Made by a program: the position numbers and the translations under genes. Positions 1 through 7,931 of a DNA stretch of 64,000 bases are shown one piece after another. The notes beneath the pieces are model-generated. The model saw nothing but the letters and a program-made list of their open reading frames with translations. It searched no databases and had not been told where the DNA came from. Every line of letters begins with the position of its first letter. Position 1 is the first letter of the stretch. Location: assembly GCA_019634415.1 (NCBI GenBank), contig JAHQVJ010000140.1:16850-80849 (forward strand), read 5' to 3'. The stretch is from Myxococcales bacterium. Its GTDB lineage: Bacteria > Myxococcota_A > UBA796 > GCA-2862545.

Positions 1-1
1 C

Positions 2-1459
2 CGCAGTCCCCTGAGGCGGCTGGCGGACAGGCTCCTCGAGCGGGTGGAGACGGAGCTGTGCACGGAGCTGCTGCAGTACGTGCAGCGCCAGGACGACGAC
101 GAGGCGCTGATGCGAACGGCGCTCACGGTGGGCAAGTCCCTGCGGGAGCAGGCGCTGGAGTTCCTCGTCGAGGACCCGCCCGGTGCAGGCTTCATCGCCA
201 CGGTGATCCTGGCTGGCTACGGCGACTGGTCCGCGCTCACCTTCCTGAGGCGCAGCCACATCGATCTGCGGCTGGAGCCCTTGGGGTTGATCCCCGCCGA
301 GACCCCCATCGATCGGATCATGGTGATCAAGGACCTGGGCATGACGGCTCAGATCGTGGGCGCCTCCCTGGCGATCGGCTTCGATCAGGTCGAGAACGCG
401 GTGCGGCTGGGCGACGAGAACCTGTTCGTGCACGCCCTGGTCCAGGCGATCCGCATCGCGGAGTCCGTGCTCAACGTGGCCATCCTCATCGCCGTGCTAG
501 CCGACGAGTACGACCGCATCGCGAGCGGCACCGAGAACACGCCGGGTCTGACGGCGGGCGATCTGTTCCGGATCGAGCGGGAGCTTCCCTCGGCCGTGCG
601 CCTGGAGCGTCCCCACGACGAGTTCCTGCGTCGGGTGGTGGGGCAGCGCCTCACCGCGCTGTGGCACAGGCAGGGGATCGAGCCGCCCAAGAGCGCGCTG
701 GACCCGTTGCCCGACTGGTTCGTGCCGCAGTTCGACCAAGCCCGGAGCGTGCGCGGTGCGCTGCGCGAGGTCAATCGCTTTCGAGAGCAGGCCTATCGGC
801 TGCAGCGCATGCCCACGCCGCAGGAGCTCGGTGTGGTGACCAGCGCTCCCGAGCCCTCGGACGTCGACTTCGACAAGCTCTGGGCGGACCACCGCGACTC
901 TGGATCCGTGATCCTCGACGAGGTGTCGGACGCCACCAAGGCCAACCTGATGGCGTGGTGGGCCCAGACGGCGAGCGGGGAGCGCCGTGGCGGCGAGACG
1001 GTGGAGGTCACCCAGCGTCGCGCGGAGGACGAGTGGAAGACCCACCTGGTGGACATCCTGTTCCTGCGGGACGGCAGCTCCATCGAGGAGCGGGTGGTGG
1101 CCCTGTGTGAGGCGCCGAACCGCAACAACCAGCTTTCGCAGCAGATCGAGGGCTTCCTCGACGCCTGCAACAGCACGGATGCTTCGCGCTCCCCTCGACC
1201 CATCGCGGTGCGCACCAAGGCCTTCCCGAAGGGGGCCACGGCTCAGCCTGCCTCCGCGCTGGAGCGCCTGGCGGATGGAGGCGGGCTCCAGCTCGAGCTG
1301 GGGGAGATCGAGTGGCATGCCCTGCAGGAGGCCAAGACCTTCGCCGACGGGCACGCCAGCGACCCCTCCTTCTTGGCGTGGCGACGGGACCGCCAGTGGC
1401 TGCTGCAGCTCATCCCGACGCTTAGCCCCGTGATCACGGCTCCGCTGCTCGCGCACTGA
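2..1459 (+). CDS. Unknown protein, 5' end outside the window
   Basis: The reading frame is open from the window edge through to the TGA at 1457-1459, so at least 485 residues are visible and the true start may lie upstream; a GTG at 44 is the first possible internal start. The N-terminal half is helical with a hydrophobic helix-rich stretch (around residues 100-180 of the visible part). The C-terminal part is rich in Trp, Asp and Glu (for example KANLMAWWAQ and DEWKTHLVDILFLRDG). No family motif is recognised: there is no P-loop, no DNA-binding signature and no signal peptide in the visible part. It precedes a histidine kinase by about 50 bases on the same strand. Codon use matches its neighbours, so it is a real gene, but no function is proposed. 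Confidence 0.8.
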   Translation, partial: RSPLRRLADRLLERVETELCTELLQYVQRQDDDEALMRTALTVGKSLREQALEFLVEDPPGAGFIATVILAGYGDWSALTFLRRSHIDLRLEPLGLIPAETPIDRIMVIKDLGMTAQIVGASLAIGFDQVENAVRLGDENLFVHALVQAIRIAESVLNVAILIAVLADEYDRIASGTENTPGLTAGDLFRIERELPSAVRLERPHDEFLRRVVGQRLTALWHRQGIEPPKSALDPLPDWFVPQFDQARSVRGALREVNRFREQAYRLQRMPTPQELGVVTSAPEPSDVDFDKLWADHRDSGSVILDEVSDATKANLMAWWAQTASGERRGGETVEVTQRRAEDEWKTHLVDILFLRDGSSIEERVVALCEAPNRNNQLSQQIEGFLDACNSTDASRSPRPIAVRTKAFPKGATAQPASALERLADGGGLQLELGEIEWHALQEAKTFADGHASDPSFLAWRRDRQWLLQLIPTLSPVITAPLLAH

Positions 1460-1515
1460 GCGCTCGGGCTGCCCGGCGGCGTCCTCTGGTCCGATGAGGA
1501 CGCCGGAGGGTGAGC

Positions 1516-2814
1516 ATGGGGCTGACTCGGGCCGGCGAAGAGGAGATCTCCGATCTGGAGGAGCTACGTCGCCAGCGCTCCCTGGAGCGCGAGTGGCTCC
1601 TGCGCATCCAGCAGATCACCCACACCCTGGCGGGGCGAGCCACCGTCGACGACGCCTGTGCGCAGCTCGCGCGAGAGCTGGTGCACCAGTCCTCCTTCGA
1701 CGTGGCCATGGTGGGGATGGCCCGCCACTTCGGTGCGACCCTCGACGCTGCCGAGCAAGGTCACGTGCTGCTGTTCGCCAGGGAGGTGGCGGCAGGGGTT
1801 CACATCCAGGTGGAGGATCGGCCCACCGCCCCCGTGCCGTGGCTGATGGGCGGGCCCCTCGGCATCGACCATGCCCTGGTGGTGGTGGTGGGGCGGACCC
1901 ATCGGGCGCAGCGGGGCTACGATCGGGCGGCAGCGGAGCAGGAGGTCAAGCACTTCTCGTTCTTGCTCGAGACCTGCCATCACGTGTTCGCTGCGGTGCG
2001 TCTGCGGGAGCAGCTGCTGCAGGAGCGCAACCGCCTTCGGGCCGCCGTGGCCGACAAGACGGCTCAGCTACGCACCGCCCTGGTGGACGCTCAGCGTGCT
2101 CGGGACGCCGCCGAAGCAGCAAACCAGGCCAAGAGTCGATTCCTCGCCAACACGTCTCACGAGCTGCGCACGCCGCTCAATGCCGTGATCGGCTACGCAC
2201 AGCTGCTCAAGGAGTCCGCTGAGGAGCGCGGGTCGTCCTGGATGATGGCTGATCTGAGTCGCATCGAGTCGTCGGGCACCCACCTGCTGGGGATCATCTC
2301 CGACATCCTGGATCTCACCAAGATCGAGGCGGGTCGAATCGAGCTTCGGGTGGTGCCGTTTCCCCTCGAGCCCCTGCTCCGGGAGGTGTGTGCGCGCGCG
2401 GAGGCGCTGTGCTCGAAGCAAGGAAACCGCTTCGAGGCCTCGCTGCAGCCCATCGGCACCGTGGAGGGAGATCCGGATCGCGTGCGTCAGATCTTGCTGA
2501 ACCTGCTGTCCAACGCGGCCAAGTTCACCACCAACGGCTGGATCCAGCTGCGCACCTACGCCACCGAGCGTCACGCCTGCTTCGAGATCACCGACGACGG
2601 CATCGGGATGACGCCCGAGCAGCTGGAGCGGGTGTTCGAGATGTTCCAGCAGGGGGACTCGTCCGCCACGCGTCGCTATGGCGGATCGGGCCTGGGGTTG
2701 ACCATCACCCGCAGCCTGGTGGACATGATGTCGGGCTCGCTCACCGTCGACAGCGAGCCTGGCTTGGGCTCCACCTTCGCGGTGTGCTTGCCCCTCAGGG
2801 TGGTGCCGTCTTGA
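1516..2814 (+). CDS. Sensor histidine kinase with N-terminal GAF-like domain
   Basis: A soluble two-component sensor kinase of 432 residues. A leading region with GAF-like character (about residues 20-165) is followed by a short coiled coil (about 165-205). Next comes a HisKA dimerisation domain with the phosphoacceptor in SHELRTPLN (His215), then a HATPase domain with the N box (NLLSNAAKF), G1 box (DDGIGM) and G2 box (GGSGLGL). No membrane segment is visible, so it should sense a cytoplasmic signal. I prefer ATG 1516 because GGAGGG lies at 1505-1510; the in-frame GTG at 1510 overlaps that site. No response regulator gene adjoins it, so it is an orphan kinase. Its last 20 bases overlap the 3' end of the convergent phosphoesterase gene. 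Confidence 0.93.
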   Translation: MGLTRAGEEEISDLEELRRQRSLEREWLLRIQQITHTLAGRATVDDACAQLARELVHQSSFDVAMVGMARHFGATLDAAEQGHVLLFAREVAAGVHIQVEDRPTAPVPWLMGGPLGIDHALVVVVGRTHRAQRGYDRAAAEQEVKHFSFLLETCHHVFAAVRLREQLLQERNRLRAAVADKTAQLRTALVDAQRARDAAEAANQAKSRFLANTSHELRTPLNAVIGYAQLLKESAEERGSSWMMADLSRIESSGTHLLGIISDILDLTKIEAGRIELRVVPFPLEPLLREVCARAEALCSKQGNRFEASLQPIGTVEGDPDRVRQILLNLLSNAAKFTTNGWIQLRTYATERHACFEITDDGIGMTPEQLERVFEMFQQGDSSATRRYGGSGLGLTITRSLVDMMSGSLTVDSEPGLGSTFAVCLPLRVVPS

Positions 2815-4480
2815 TGGCGTCGTAGGCGGCACGCCGCTGATCTGCCCCGTCGATCAAGGCGTTGCGCGGCCAGTAGCCGCGGTCCTTGTCGAAGAGCAGA
2901 TCGAGGAGGACACGGGCGGAGGGATGCGCCTCGGCGGCGCGCACGGCCTGCACACAGCGAGCCGCGACCACCTCGTCGTCGACCTGTCGCTCGGACTCCG
3001 TGCCCCACGGGATCTCCACGTGGCAGGTGGCGCCCACGCCCAGCGCCTCGGCGCGCTGCGCGGCGGCAGCTACCTGCGGAGCCACTTCGCCCGGAGATCC
3101 GATCCGAAAGGCGATGCGCGTCACCGCGGAGGCGCGGCACAGCTCGTCGAGGGCGGGATCGTCGGGGGCGAAGCCCTCCCGAGGGAAGTGGGAGTGGTAC
3201 CCCGAGTCGCCGCCGTCGTGGGGCTTGCCGATCCGGCCCAGCGTGAGGGCGGGGCCCGTCCAGCTGGCGAGTGCCGAGCGGATGCGCTCCAGGTCGCGGG
3301 GGCGGGCCACCACCTCCCACTCGGCGTCCCCCCCGTGCGCGTCGTACAGGGCGCGCTCGTCGTCGGTGGGGAGGCCAGACGCCGACGCAGCCGAGAACAC
3401 GCCCGTGGCCACGCCGTGCCGAGCCAGCAGCGCCAGCCGATGCCGCACGGCCTCGTCCTGCAGATCGGTGAGGGGAATGCGGATCCGAGACAGCCCGAGG
3501 TCGAGGACGTGCAGCAGGGCGGCATCGTCGCGAGCCACCTTGCGCGTCAGCGCGTCGAGGTCGCCGTAGGGCAGCTCGGCGGTACGACCCAGGCGATGCC
3601 GCAGCCAGACGCCGAGCCGTCGCCGGGGACCGGGCCGTGGCTGCGCCACGAAGGGCCGCATCACCTGCAGCTCGTGGCCGGTGTCGGTGATGGTGAGCAG
3701 CGACACGCCCAGGTGAGGCCGGTCATCTCGCCCGTGCTCGGCGTCGGCGGGGGGAACACGGCGCAGCGCTGCGTACTCGGGCCGGGTGAAGGCGGCCGAG
3801 GGCAGGCTGTACAGGTCCATGTCGCCGTGGCGGTTGTAGAAGAAGCGGTGCACGTGCCCGCTGAACAGGGCCTCCACCCCGTGGGTGGTGCACAGCTGAA
3901 GCAGCCATGCGCGCGTGCTCGGGCCGAGGTTGTCGTAGTGCTCCGGCTCGTCGGCGGTGCACAGGAACGGCGGGTAGTGGGTGAACACGAAGGTGCGCTT
4001 GCTGGCATCCGCCAGATCCTGGGCGAGCCAGGCGCGCTGGGCGTCGCCCTCCTCCGTCTCGGCCTCCAGCAGCGTGCCGTCCACGATCACCAGGTGTGCA
4101 CCTGGCAGATCCAGGGACTGGAACGGAGCACCCCAGCGCTCGCGGAACGCGTCGCGGCCTTGCTGGACCTGTGCGGGGGCATTCGCGGTGGTGCGCTTGT
4201 CTCCCACGTCGTGGTTGCCGGGAACCACCACGATGGGGCATCCCAGATCGCCGTAGATCTCGTCGGCCACCCGCAGGGCCTCCACGTGGGTGGACAGCGT
4301 GGGGATGGGGTGCACCACGTCCCCGAGGTGCACGATCAGATCGGGCTTCATGCCCCGGATCATCTCGGCGACGATCCGGTTGCGGTCATTGTGGCCGGCG
4401 TCGGAGGGAAACGCGCGTTGGCCGTCGTCGTAGGGCACCCGCACGTGGGTGTCCGTCACCAGGGCGATGGTGTGAGGCAT
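2795..4480 (-). CDS. Calcineurin-like metallophosphoesterase with extra C-terminal domain
   Basis: A protein of 561 residues whose first ~290 residues carry the full metallophosphoesterase motif set: VTDTH near the start (Asp10, His12), HLGDVVH, PGNHDVG, FTHYPP and SGHVH. These build a dinuclear metal site that hydrolyses phosphoesters. The remaining ~270 residues are not part of that fold; their alternating hydrophobic strands and helices (for example LGLSRIRIPL) suggest a second, possibly barrel-like, domain of unknown role. There is no signal peptide, so it should be cytoplasmic. The ATG lies only 29 bases from the GTG of the divergent glycerophosphodiester phosphodiesterase, so the two genes probably share a control region and may both act on phosphodiesters. 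The substrate is not predictable. Confidence 0.88.
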   Translation of the reverse strand: MPHTIALVTDTHVRVPYDDGQRAFPSDAGHNDRNRIVAEMIRGMKPDLIVHLGDVVHPIPTLSTHVEALRVADEIYGDLGCPIVVVPGNHDVGDKRTTANAPAQVQQGRDAFRERWGAPFQSLDLPGAHLVIVDGTLLEAETEEGDAQRAWLAQDLADASKRTFVFTHYPPFLCTADEPEHYDNLGPSTRAWLLQLCTTHGVEALFSGHVHRFFYNRHGDMDLYSLPSAAFTRPEYAALRRVPPADAEHGRDDRPHLGVSLLTITDTGHELQVMRPFVAQPRPGPRRRLGVWLRHRLGRTAELPYGDLDALTRKVARDDAALLHVLDLGLSRIRIPLTDLQDEAVRHRLALLARHGVATGVFSAASASGLPTDDERALYDAHGGDAEWEVVARPRDLERIRSALASWTGPALTLGRIGKPHDGGDSGYHSHFPREGFAPDDPALDELCRASAVTRIAFRIGSPGEVAPQVAAAAQRAEALGVGATCHVEIPWGTESERQVDDEVVAARCVQAVRAAEAHPSARVLLDLLFDKDRGYWPRNALIDGADQRRAAYDAIKTAPP

Positions 4481-4509
4481 GGCCCACAGTAGCGCGATAG
4501 GCGGCCGCT

Positions 4510-5256
4510 GTGACCCATCCCTTTCGGCTGTACGGGCATCGGGGTGCAGCAGCGCATCACCCCGAGAACACGATGCGATCCTTCGCTGCGGCCTTCGAGG
4601 CCGGCGCCGACGCCATCGAGACGGACGTGCGGCTGTCCAGCGATGGTCGGGTGGTCATCTTCCACGACGAAGACGGGGCACGGACGTGCGGTCGTCCCGA
4701 GTTGCTCCGGCGGACTCCATGGGACGAGGTGCGCACGTGGGATGCGGGGGAAGGGGAGCACCCGGTGCTGCTGTCGGACGTGCTGGAGACCTGGCCGGAT
4801 CGCTTCGTGAACGTGGATGTCAAGGATGGAGACCCGGACGCAGCGCTCGCCACGCTCCAGGTCCTCCGTCGCCAGGAGCGCACGGGCGCCGTGGGGTTGG
4901 GGAGCTTCCACCACGCCGCGGTACGGGCCCTGCGCCGCGGTGGATGGTCGGGGCAGCTCGCCTTGTCGCCGCGAGAGGTCGCGCTCACCCGCTTCCTACC
5001 GGTGCCCGCCTCGCGCGCGCTGGTGCGCGGGAGTGCCGCCCAGATCCCGACCCACGAGGGGCGGATCCGTCTCGATGCCGCATGGTTCGTGTCGCGCATG
5101 CACCGGCTCGGCTTGCGGGTGGACTACTGGACGATCGACGATCCGGCCGAGGCCGTTCGGCTCGTACAGCGCGGGGCGGACGGTATCGTCACCAACGATC
5201 CGGCCGCCATCGCGGCGGCCTTGGGCAGGGGGCAGCATGGCGTCGGTTCCGACTGA
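4510..5256 (+). CDS. Glycerophosphodiester phosphodiesterase
   Basis: Of 248 residues, the usual length for the cytoplasmic family that splits glycerophosphodiesters into glycerol 3-phosphate and an alcohol. GHRGAAAHHPENT at residues 9-21 supplies the first catalytic His and Arg and the metal-binding Glu. ETDVRLSSDGRVVIFHDE supplies further metal ligands and the second His, VDVKDG the lysine, and WTIDDPAEA plus DGIVTNDP the closing strands of the TIM barrel. The start is GTG 4510, the only in-frame start that includes the HRG motif region. The gene diverges from the metallophosphoesterase and its end overlaps the following gene by 20 bases, so it is the first gene of a two-gene operon. Confidence 0.93.
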   Translation: MTHPFRLYGHRGAAAHHPENTMRSFAAAFEAGADAIETDVRLSSDGRVVIFHDEDGARTCGRPELLRRTPWDEVRTWDAGEGEHPVLLSDVLETWPDRFVNVDVKDGDPDAALATLQVLRRQERTGAVGLGSFHHAAVRALRRGGWSGQLALSPREVALTRFLPVPASRALVRGSAAQIPTHEGRIRLDAAWFVSRMHRLGLRVDYWTIDDPAEAVRLVQRGADGIVTNDPAAIAAALGRGQHGVGSD

Positions 5257-6043
5257 CTTCGGTGGAGCGGTGGACTTCTACGTGGAGAAGTGCCGCCAAT
5301 ACCTGCGTCGCACGGAGCTCACCTACCGCATCGCCGCAGACGTGCTGGCGAGCGAGCCCGAGGCCTCGCTGGTGCAGCGCTACGGCCAGACGGTGGCCGA
5401 CGCGGTGGGCTCGACCCTGCGTGGCCCCACGGGGCGGGAGCGCCTCGAGCGGGTGCTGGCTCGCTCCCACTTGTCCACGCAGAAGGCGAACTTCGAGCTG
5501 TTCCTGAACCGCATCGCGGCGGCGAAGTGGGAGTTCCATCTCGACCAGGTCCTGGCGCGCTGGCCGCATCCGATCCGCGTGCCGAGCGACAGCTTCCTGC
5601 GTCCCGCGGAGGCGGGGGCGCCCTTCAGTGTGGCGGAGCTGAACGTGCCGAGCATGGGCCTGTCGGATCTGGTGGGGCACCTCAAGGTGATCTGCGGGAT
5701 CAACGGGCTGTCCTTCTCGCAGTGGGCGGGGCTCTCCGTGCCGGTGGAGGCGGGACAGTTGCGGGTGGATCTGTGGTCTCAGGTGGTCGTGTCGTTCCAG
5801 GTTCGCCACCTGTTCGAGCACCGCGACGGCAGGGTCAGCCGCGCGTTTCGCAACCACGTCACGCCGTACTGGAGCCGGTCGAGCTGGGGTGGCTCCAAGA
5901 CGCTCGAGGATCTGGCGCAGCGCGACGCGACGGGCCGGGCGGTGAAGGTGGGCACCCGAGCGCTGGACTTCCTGGCCACCACCGAGGCGATGGTGCAGGG
6001 AGCGGAGCGGATCGGTCGTGCCATGGGGGCTAGCGAGGTGTGA
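5237..6043 (+). CDS. Conserved-looking hypothetical protein, coupled to the phosphodiesterase
   Basis: I assign ATG 5237 as the start because GGCAGGGGGCAG lies just upstream and the region before it is the coding sequence of the phosphodiesterase in another frame. This gives 268 residues. The protein is soluble and mixed alpha/beta, with charged helices in the first 100 residues (YVEKCRQYLRRTELTYRIAA) and a Trp-rich second half (SFSQWAGLSVPVE, VTPYWSRSSWGG). No catalytic motif, membrane segment or signal peptide is recognised. The 20-base overlap with the preceding gene implies translational coupling. Its last 14 bases overlap the convergent RNase M5-like gene. No function is proposed. Confidence 0.75.
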   Translation: MASVPTDFGGAVDFYVEKCRQYLRRTELTYRIAADVLASEPEASLVQRYGQTVADAVGSTLRGPTGRERLERVLARSHLSTQKANFELFLNRIAAAKWEFHLDQVLARWPHPIRVPSDSFLRPAEAGAPFSVAELNVPSMGLSDLVGHLKVICGINGLSFSQWAGLSVPVEAGQLRVDLWSQVVVSFQVRHLFEHRDGRVSRAFRNHVTPYWSRSSWGGSKTLEDLAQRDATGRAVKVGTRALDFLATTEAMVQGAERIGRAMGASEV

Positions 6044-6590
6044 GATCCTGCGAACGGGGAGGGGTGGCCATCAGGGCCTCTTCCAGCTCTTCGCGCAGCA
6101 CGCCATAGTGGTTGAGCCGGCGCAGGAGCTGCTTGGCGTTGGCGTAGCCGATCCCCAGTCGCCGCCCGACGGCTCGACGGCGCAGCTGGGCACCGGAGGA
6201 GCCCACTAGCCGGTAGTGGTGCAGATCGGCGGTGGTGAAGCGAGGAGGGGCTGTGGTGTGGCTGGCACGAGCCTGGCTCAGGGCGAGGCGGATGGCCTCG
6301 GGCCCGGCGTGCTCCACGCCGATGTCGGCGTCGCGAAGGCAGTCCCGAAGCGGGAGGTGGGCGTGCTTGCAGCCAGGGGCGAGCGCGCTGACGCGCCGAC
6401 GGATCTGCTCACCGGCCGTGTCGGGATCGGTGAGCACGATGATGCCAGCGTGTGCGGCAGCGCGCTTGATCCGCTGCACGGTGTCCACGCTGATCATGAA
6501 GCCCCCCGTGCACAGCACCTCCGCCTGCACGGCTCGGTGCACGGCGGAGGCGTCGTGGATGCCCTCCACCACGATGATCTCGCGAATCAT
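6030..6590 (-). CDS. rnmV: Ribonuclease M5-like toprim nuclease
   Basis: A protein of 186 residues, the size of Bacillus RNase M5, which trims 5S rRNA precursors. The N-terminal toprim domain has the metal-binding Glu in IIVVEGIHD (Glu9) and the TDPDTAGEQIRRR motif. Further family signatures are a conserved GCKHAHLPLRD block and GVEHAGPEAIR. The C-terminal third (TTADLHHYRLVG... RRRAVGRRLGIGYANAKQLLRRLNHYG) resembles the RNA-binding helical half of the family. ATG 6588-6590 overlaps the TGA of the upstream gene by 3 bases (the genes share 6587-6590), so the two are translationally coupled. RNase M5 is known mainly from low-G+C Gram-positive bacteria, so its presence here is unusual. No 5S rRNA is in the window. 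Confidence 0.82.
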   Translation of the reverse strand: MIREIIVVEGIHDASAVHRAVQAEVLCTGGFMISVDTVQRIKRAAAHAGIIVLTDPDTAGEQIRRRVSALAPGCKHAHLPLRDCLRDADIGVEHAGPEAIRLALSQARASHTTAPPRFTTADLHHYRLVGSSGAQLRRRAVGRRLGIGYANAKQLLRRLNHYGVLREELEEALMATPPRSQDLTPR

Positions 6591-7915
6591 CCGGCACTTC
6601 CTTGCAGGGCTCGGGTGGCGGCGCTGACGAGGTCTGCGTCCTCGGGGGGAAACGTGTGCTCGGGCCACAGCTGCAGCCCCCACTGGGGCTTCGTCTCCGA
6701 CAGCACCAGCCCGCGTACCGACAGCAGCGCGTGCAGCTCGCGCGGGGGCTGCTCCTTGGCGTCCACCACCACCACGAGGGCGCGGCGTCGCGCGCGGATG
6801 GAGGTGTCTGCCGCCGGCAGCGTGGGCTGCACCTCCACGGCCCAGCCGGCCTGGGTCAGCACCTGGTGGACGTGCTGGGCGCGCTCGGAGCTTCCCACCA
6901 CCACACAGCCGCCCACGGTGCGCTCCAGGTGGCGGAGTCGACTGACCACCTCGTGGGCATCGATGGGCAGGCCGATGTGGGCGTCGTCGGGCACGCCGGG
7001 CGGGTTGTCGGCGGCGGCCACCAGCACGGGCATGCCCGCCAGCGCCGGATCTCGCAGCACCTGCGACAGCCAGGTGCCGATCTCTTGGGCGGAGGCGTCC
7101 ACGAGCAGGGCCCTCGGCGCCTCGGCCACCAACGCCGAGGGGGTGGGGCGCTCCTGCCAGGTGAGATCGGGCAGGCCCACCCGAGCGAGCTTCCGCCGCA
7201 GGGCCTCCCGGGCATCCGGCGGTTGCGCGTCGACGACCACCACCCGCTTCGGAGGCGGGGTGCTGGCCATCGTCAGGTCGTGGGGGATGATGGTGGCTGG
7301 CGAGTCGGCAGGAGGGTCGGCCATCACCGTCTCCTCCACCTCCACCGCGGGGCGCACGATGTAGACGACGCGGTTGGCGCTGGCTGGCCCACAGTGCACC
7401 GTGACGGGCATGTGGGTGTCGTCGGCGCGGCGTGCCCGCATGTCCCACTCGAAGCCCACGAGCGGCCCCTTGGGCCCCCGCGTGCGCCGCTCCCGACGTC
7501 GCAGCTCGGCGTCGCTCAAGGCGGGCAGGAGCCGCTGGACCGGTGTGCCGGCCAGAGAGCGCGACCCGAAGTGCGCCAGCGCCGCGGGGTTGGCCGCCAC
7601 CACCAGGCCGTCGGGCCCCACCAACAGCGCGGCGTCGAGCAGCGCGTCGATCCCGGCACCGTCGGACCAAGGGCTCAAGGTGTTCAGGGTGTTACGCAGC
7701 TGTGCCTGAGCGCCCTGGAGCCGTGCGGTCAGCCATCCCATCCAGGCCAACAGGAAGGGAAGCGTGTCCACCACGTAGGCCGCGGCGAACCGCTGGTGCG
7801 CGTGCCACCACCCTCCCGGATGGGTGGCGTAGACGAGGACCAGACAGGCCAGGCCGATGATGGCGCCGGCGGCGGTCCACCACACGGTGCGTTGGGACAA
7901 GCGGTTCGAGTGCAT
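6587..7915 (-). CDS. Membrane protein with PAS-like and receiver-like domains
   Basis: About 442 residues. Two membrane segments lie near the N-terminus (TAAGAIIGLACLVLVYA, and a second around FAAAYVVDTLPFLLAWMGWL). A PAS-like domain follows (LLDAALLVGPDGLVVAANPAALAHFG), then two response-regulator-like folds (RVVVVDAQPPDAREALRRKL, and CVVVGSSERAQHVHQVL followed by RALVVVVDAKE). No histidine kinase, GGDEF or DNA-binding output is visible, so this looks like an input or scaffold protein rather than an enzyme. I prefer ATG 7915 because the alternative ATG 7942 would overlap the divergent kinase gene; neither has a strong ribosome binding site. It is coupled by a 4-base overlap to the RNase M5-like gene. 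Confidence 0.72.
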   Translation of the reverse strand: MHSNRLSQRTVWWTAAGAIIGLACLVLVYATHPGGWWHAHQRFAAAYVVDTLPFLLAWMGWLTARLQGAQAQLRNTLNTLSPWSDGAGIDALLDAALLVGPDGLVVAANPAALAHFGSRSLAGTPVQRLLPALSDAELRRRERRTRGPKGPLVGFEWDMRARRADDTHMPVTVHCGPASANRVVYIVRPAVEVEETVMADPPADSPATIIPHDLTMASTPPPKRVVVVDAQPPDAREALRRKLARVGLPDLTWQERPTPSALVAEAPRALLVDASAQEIGTWLSQVLRDPALAGMPVLVAAADNPPGVPDDAHIGLPIDAHEVVSRLRHLERTVGGCVVVGSSERAQHVHQVLTQAGWAVEVQPTLPAADTSIRARRRALVVVVDAKEQPPRELHALLSVRGLVLSETKPQWGLQLWPEHTFPPEDADLVSAATRALQGSAG

Positions 7916-7931
7916 GTCGTGGAAGGCTACA

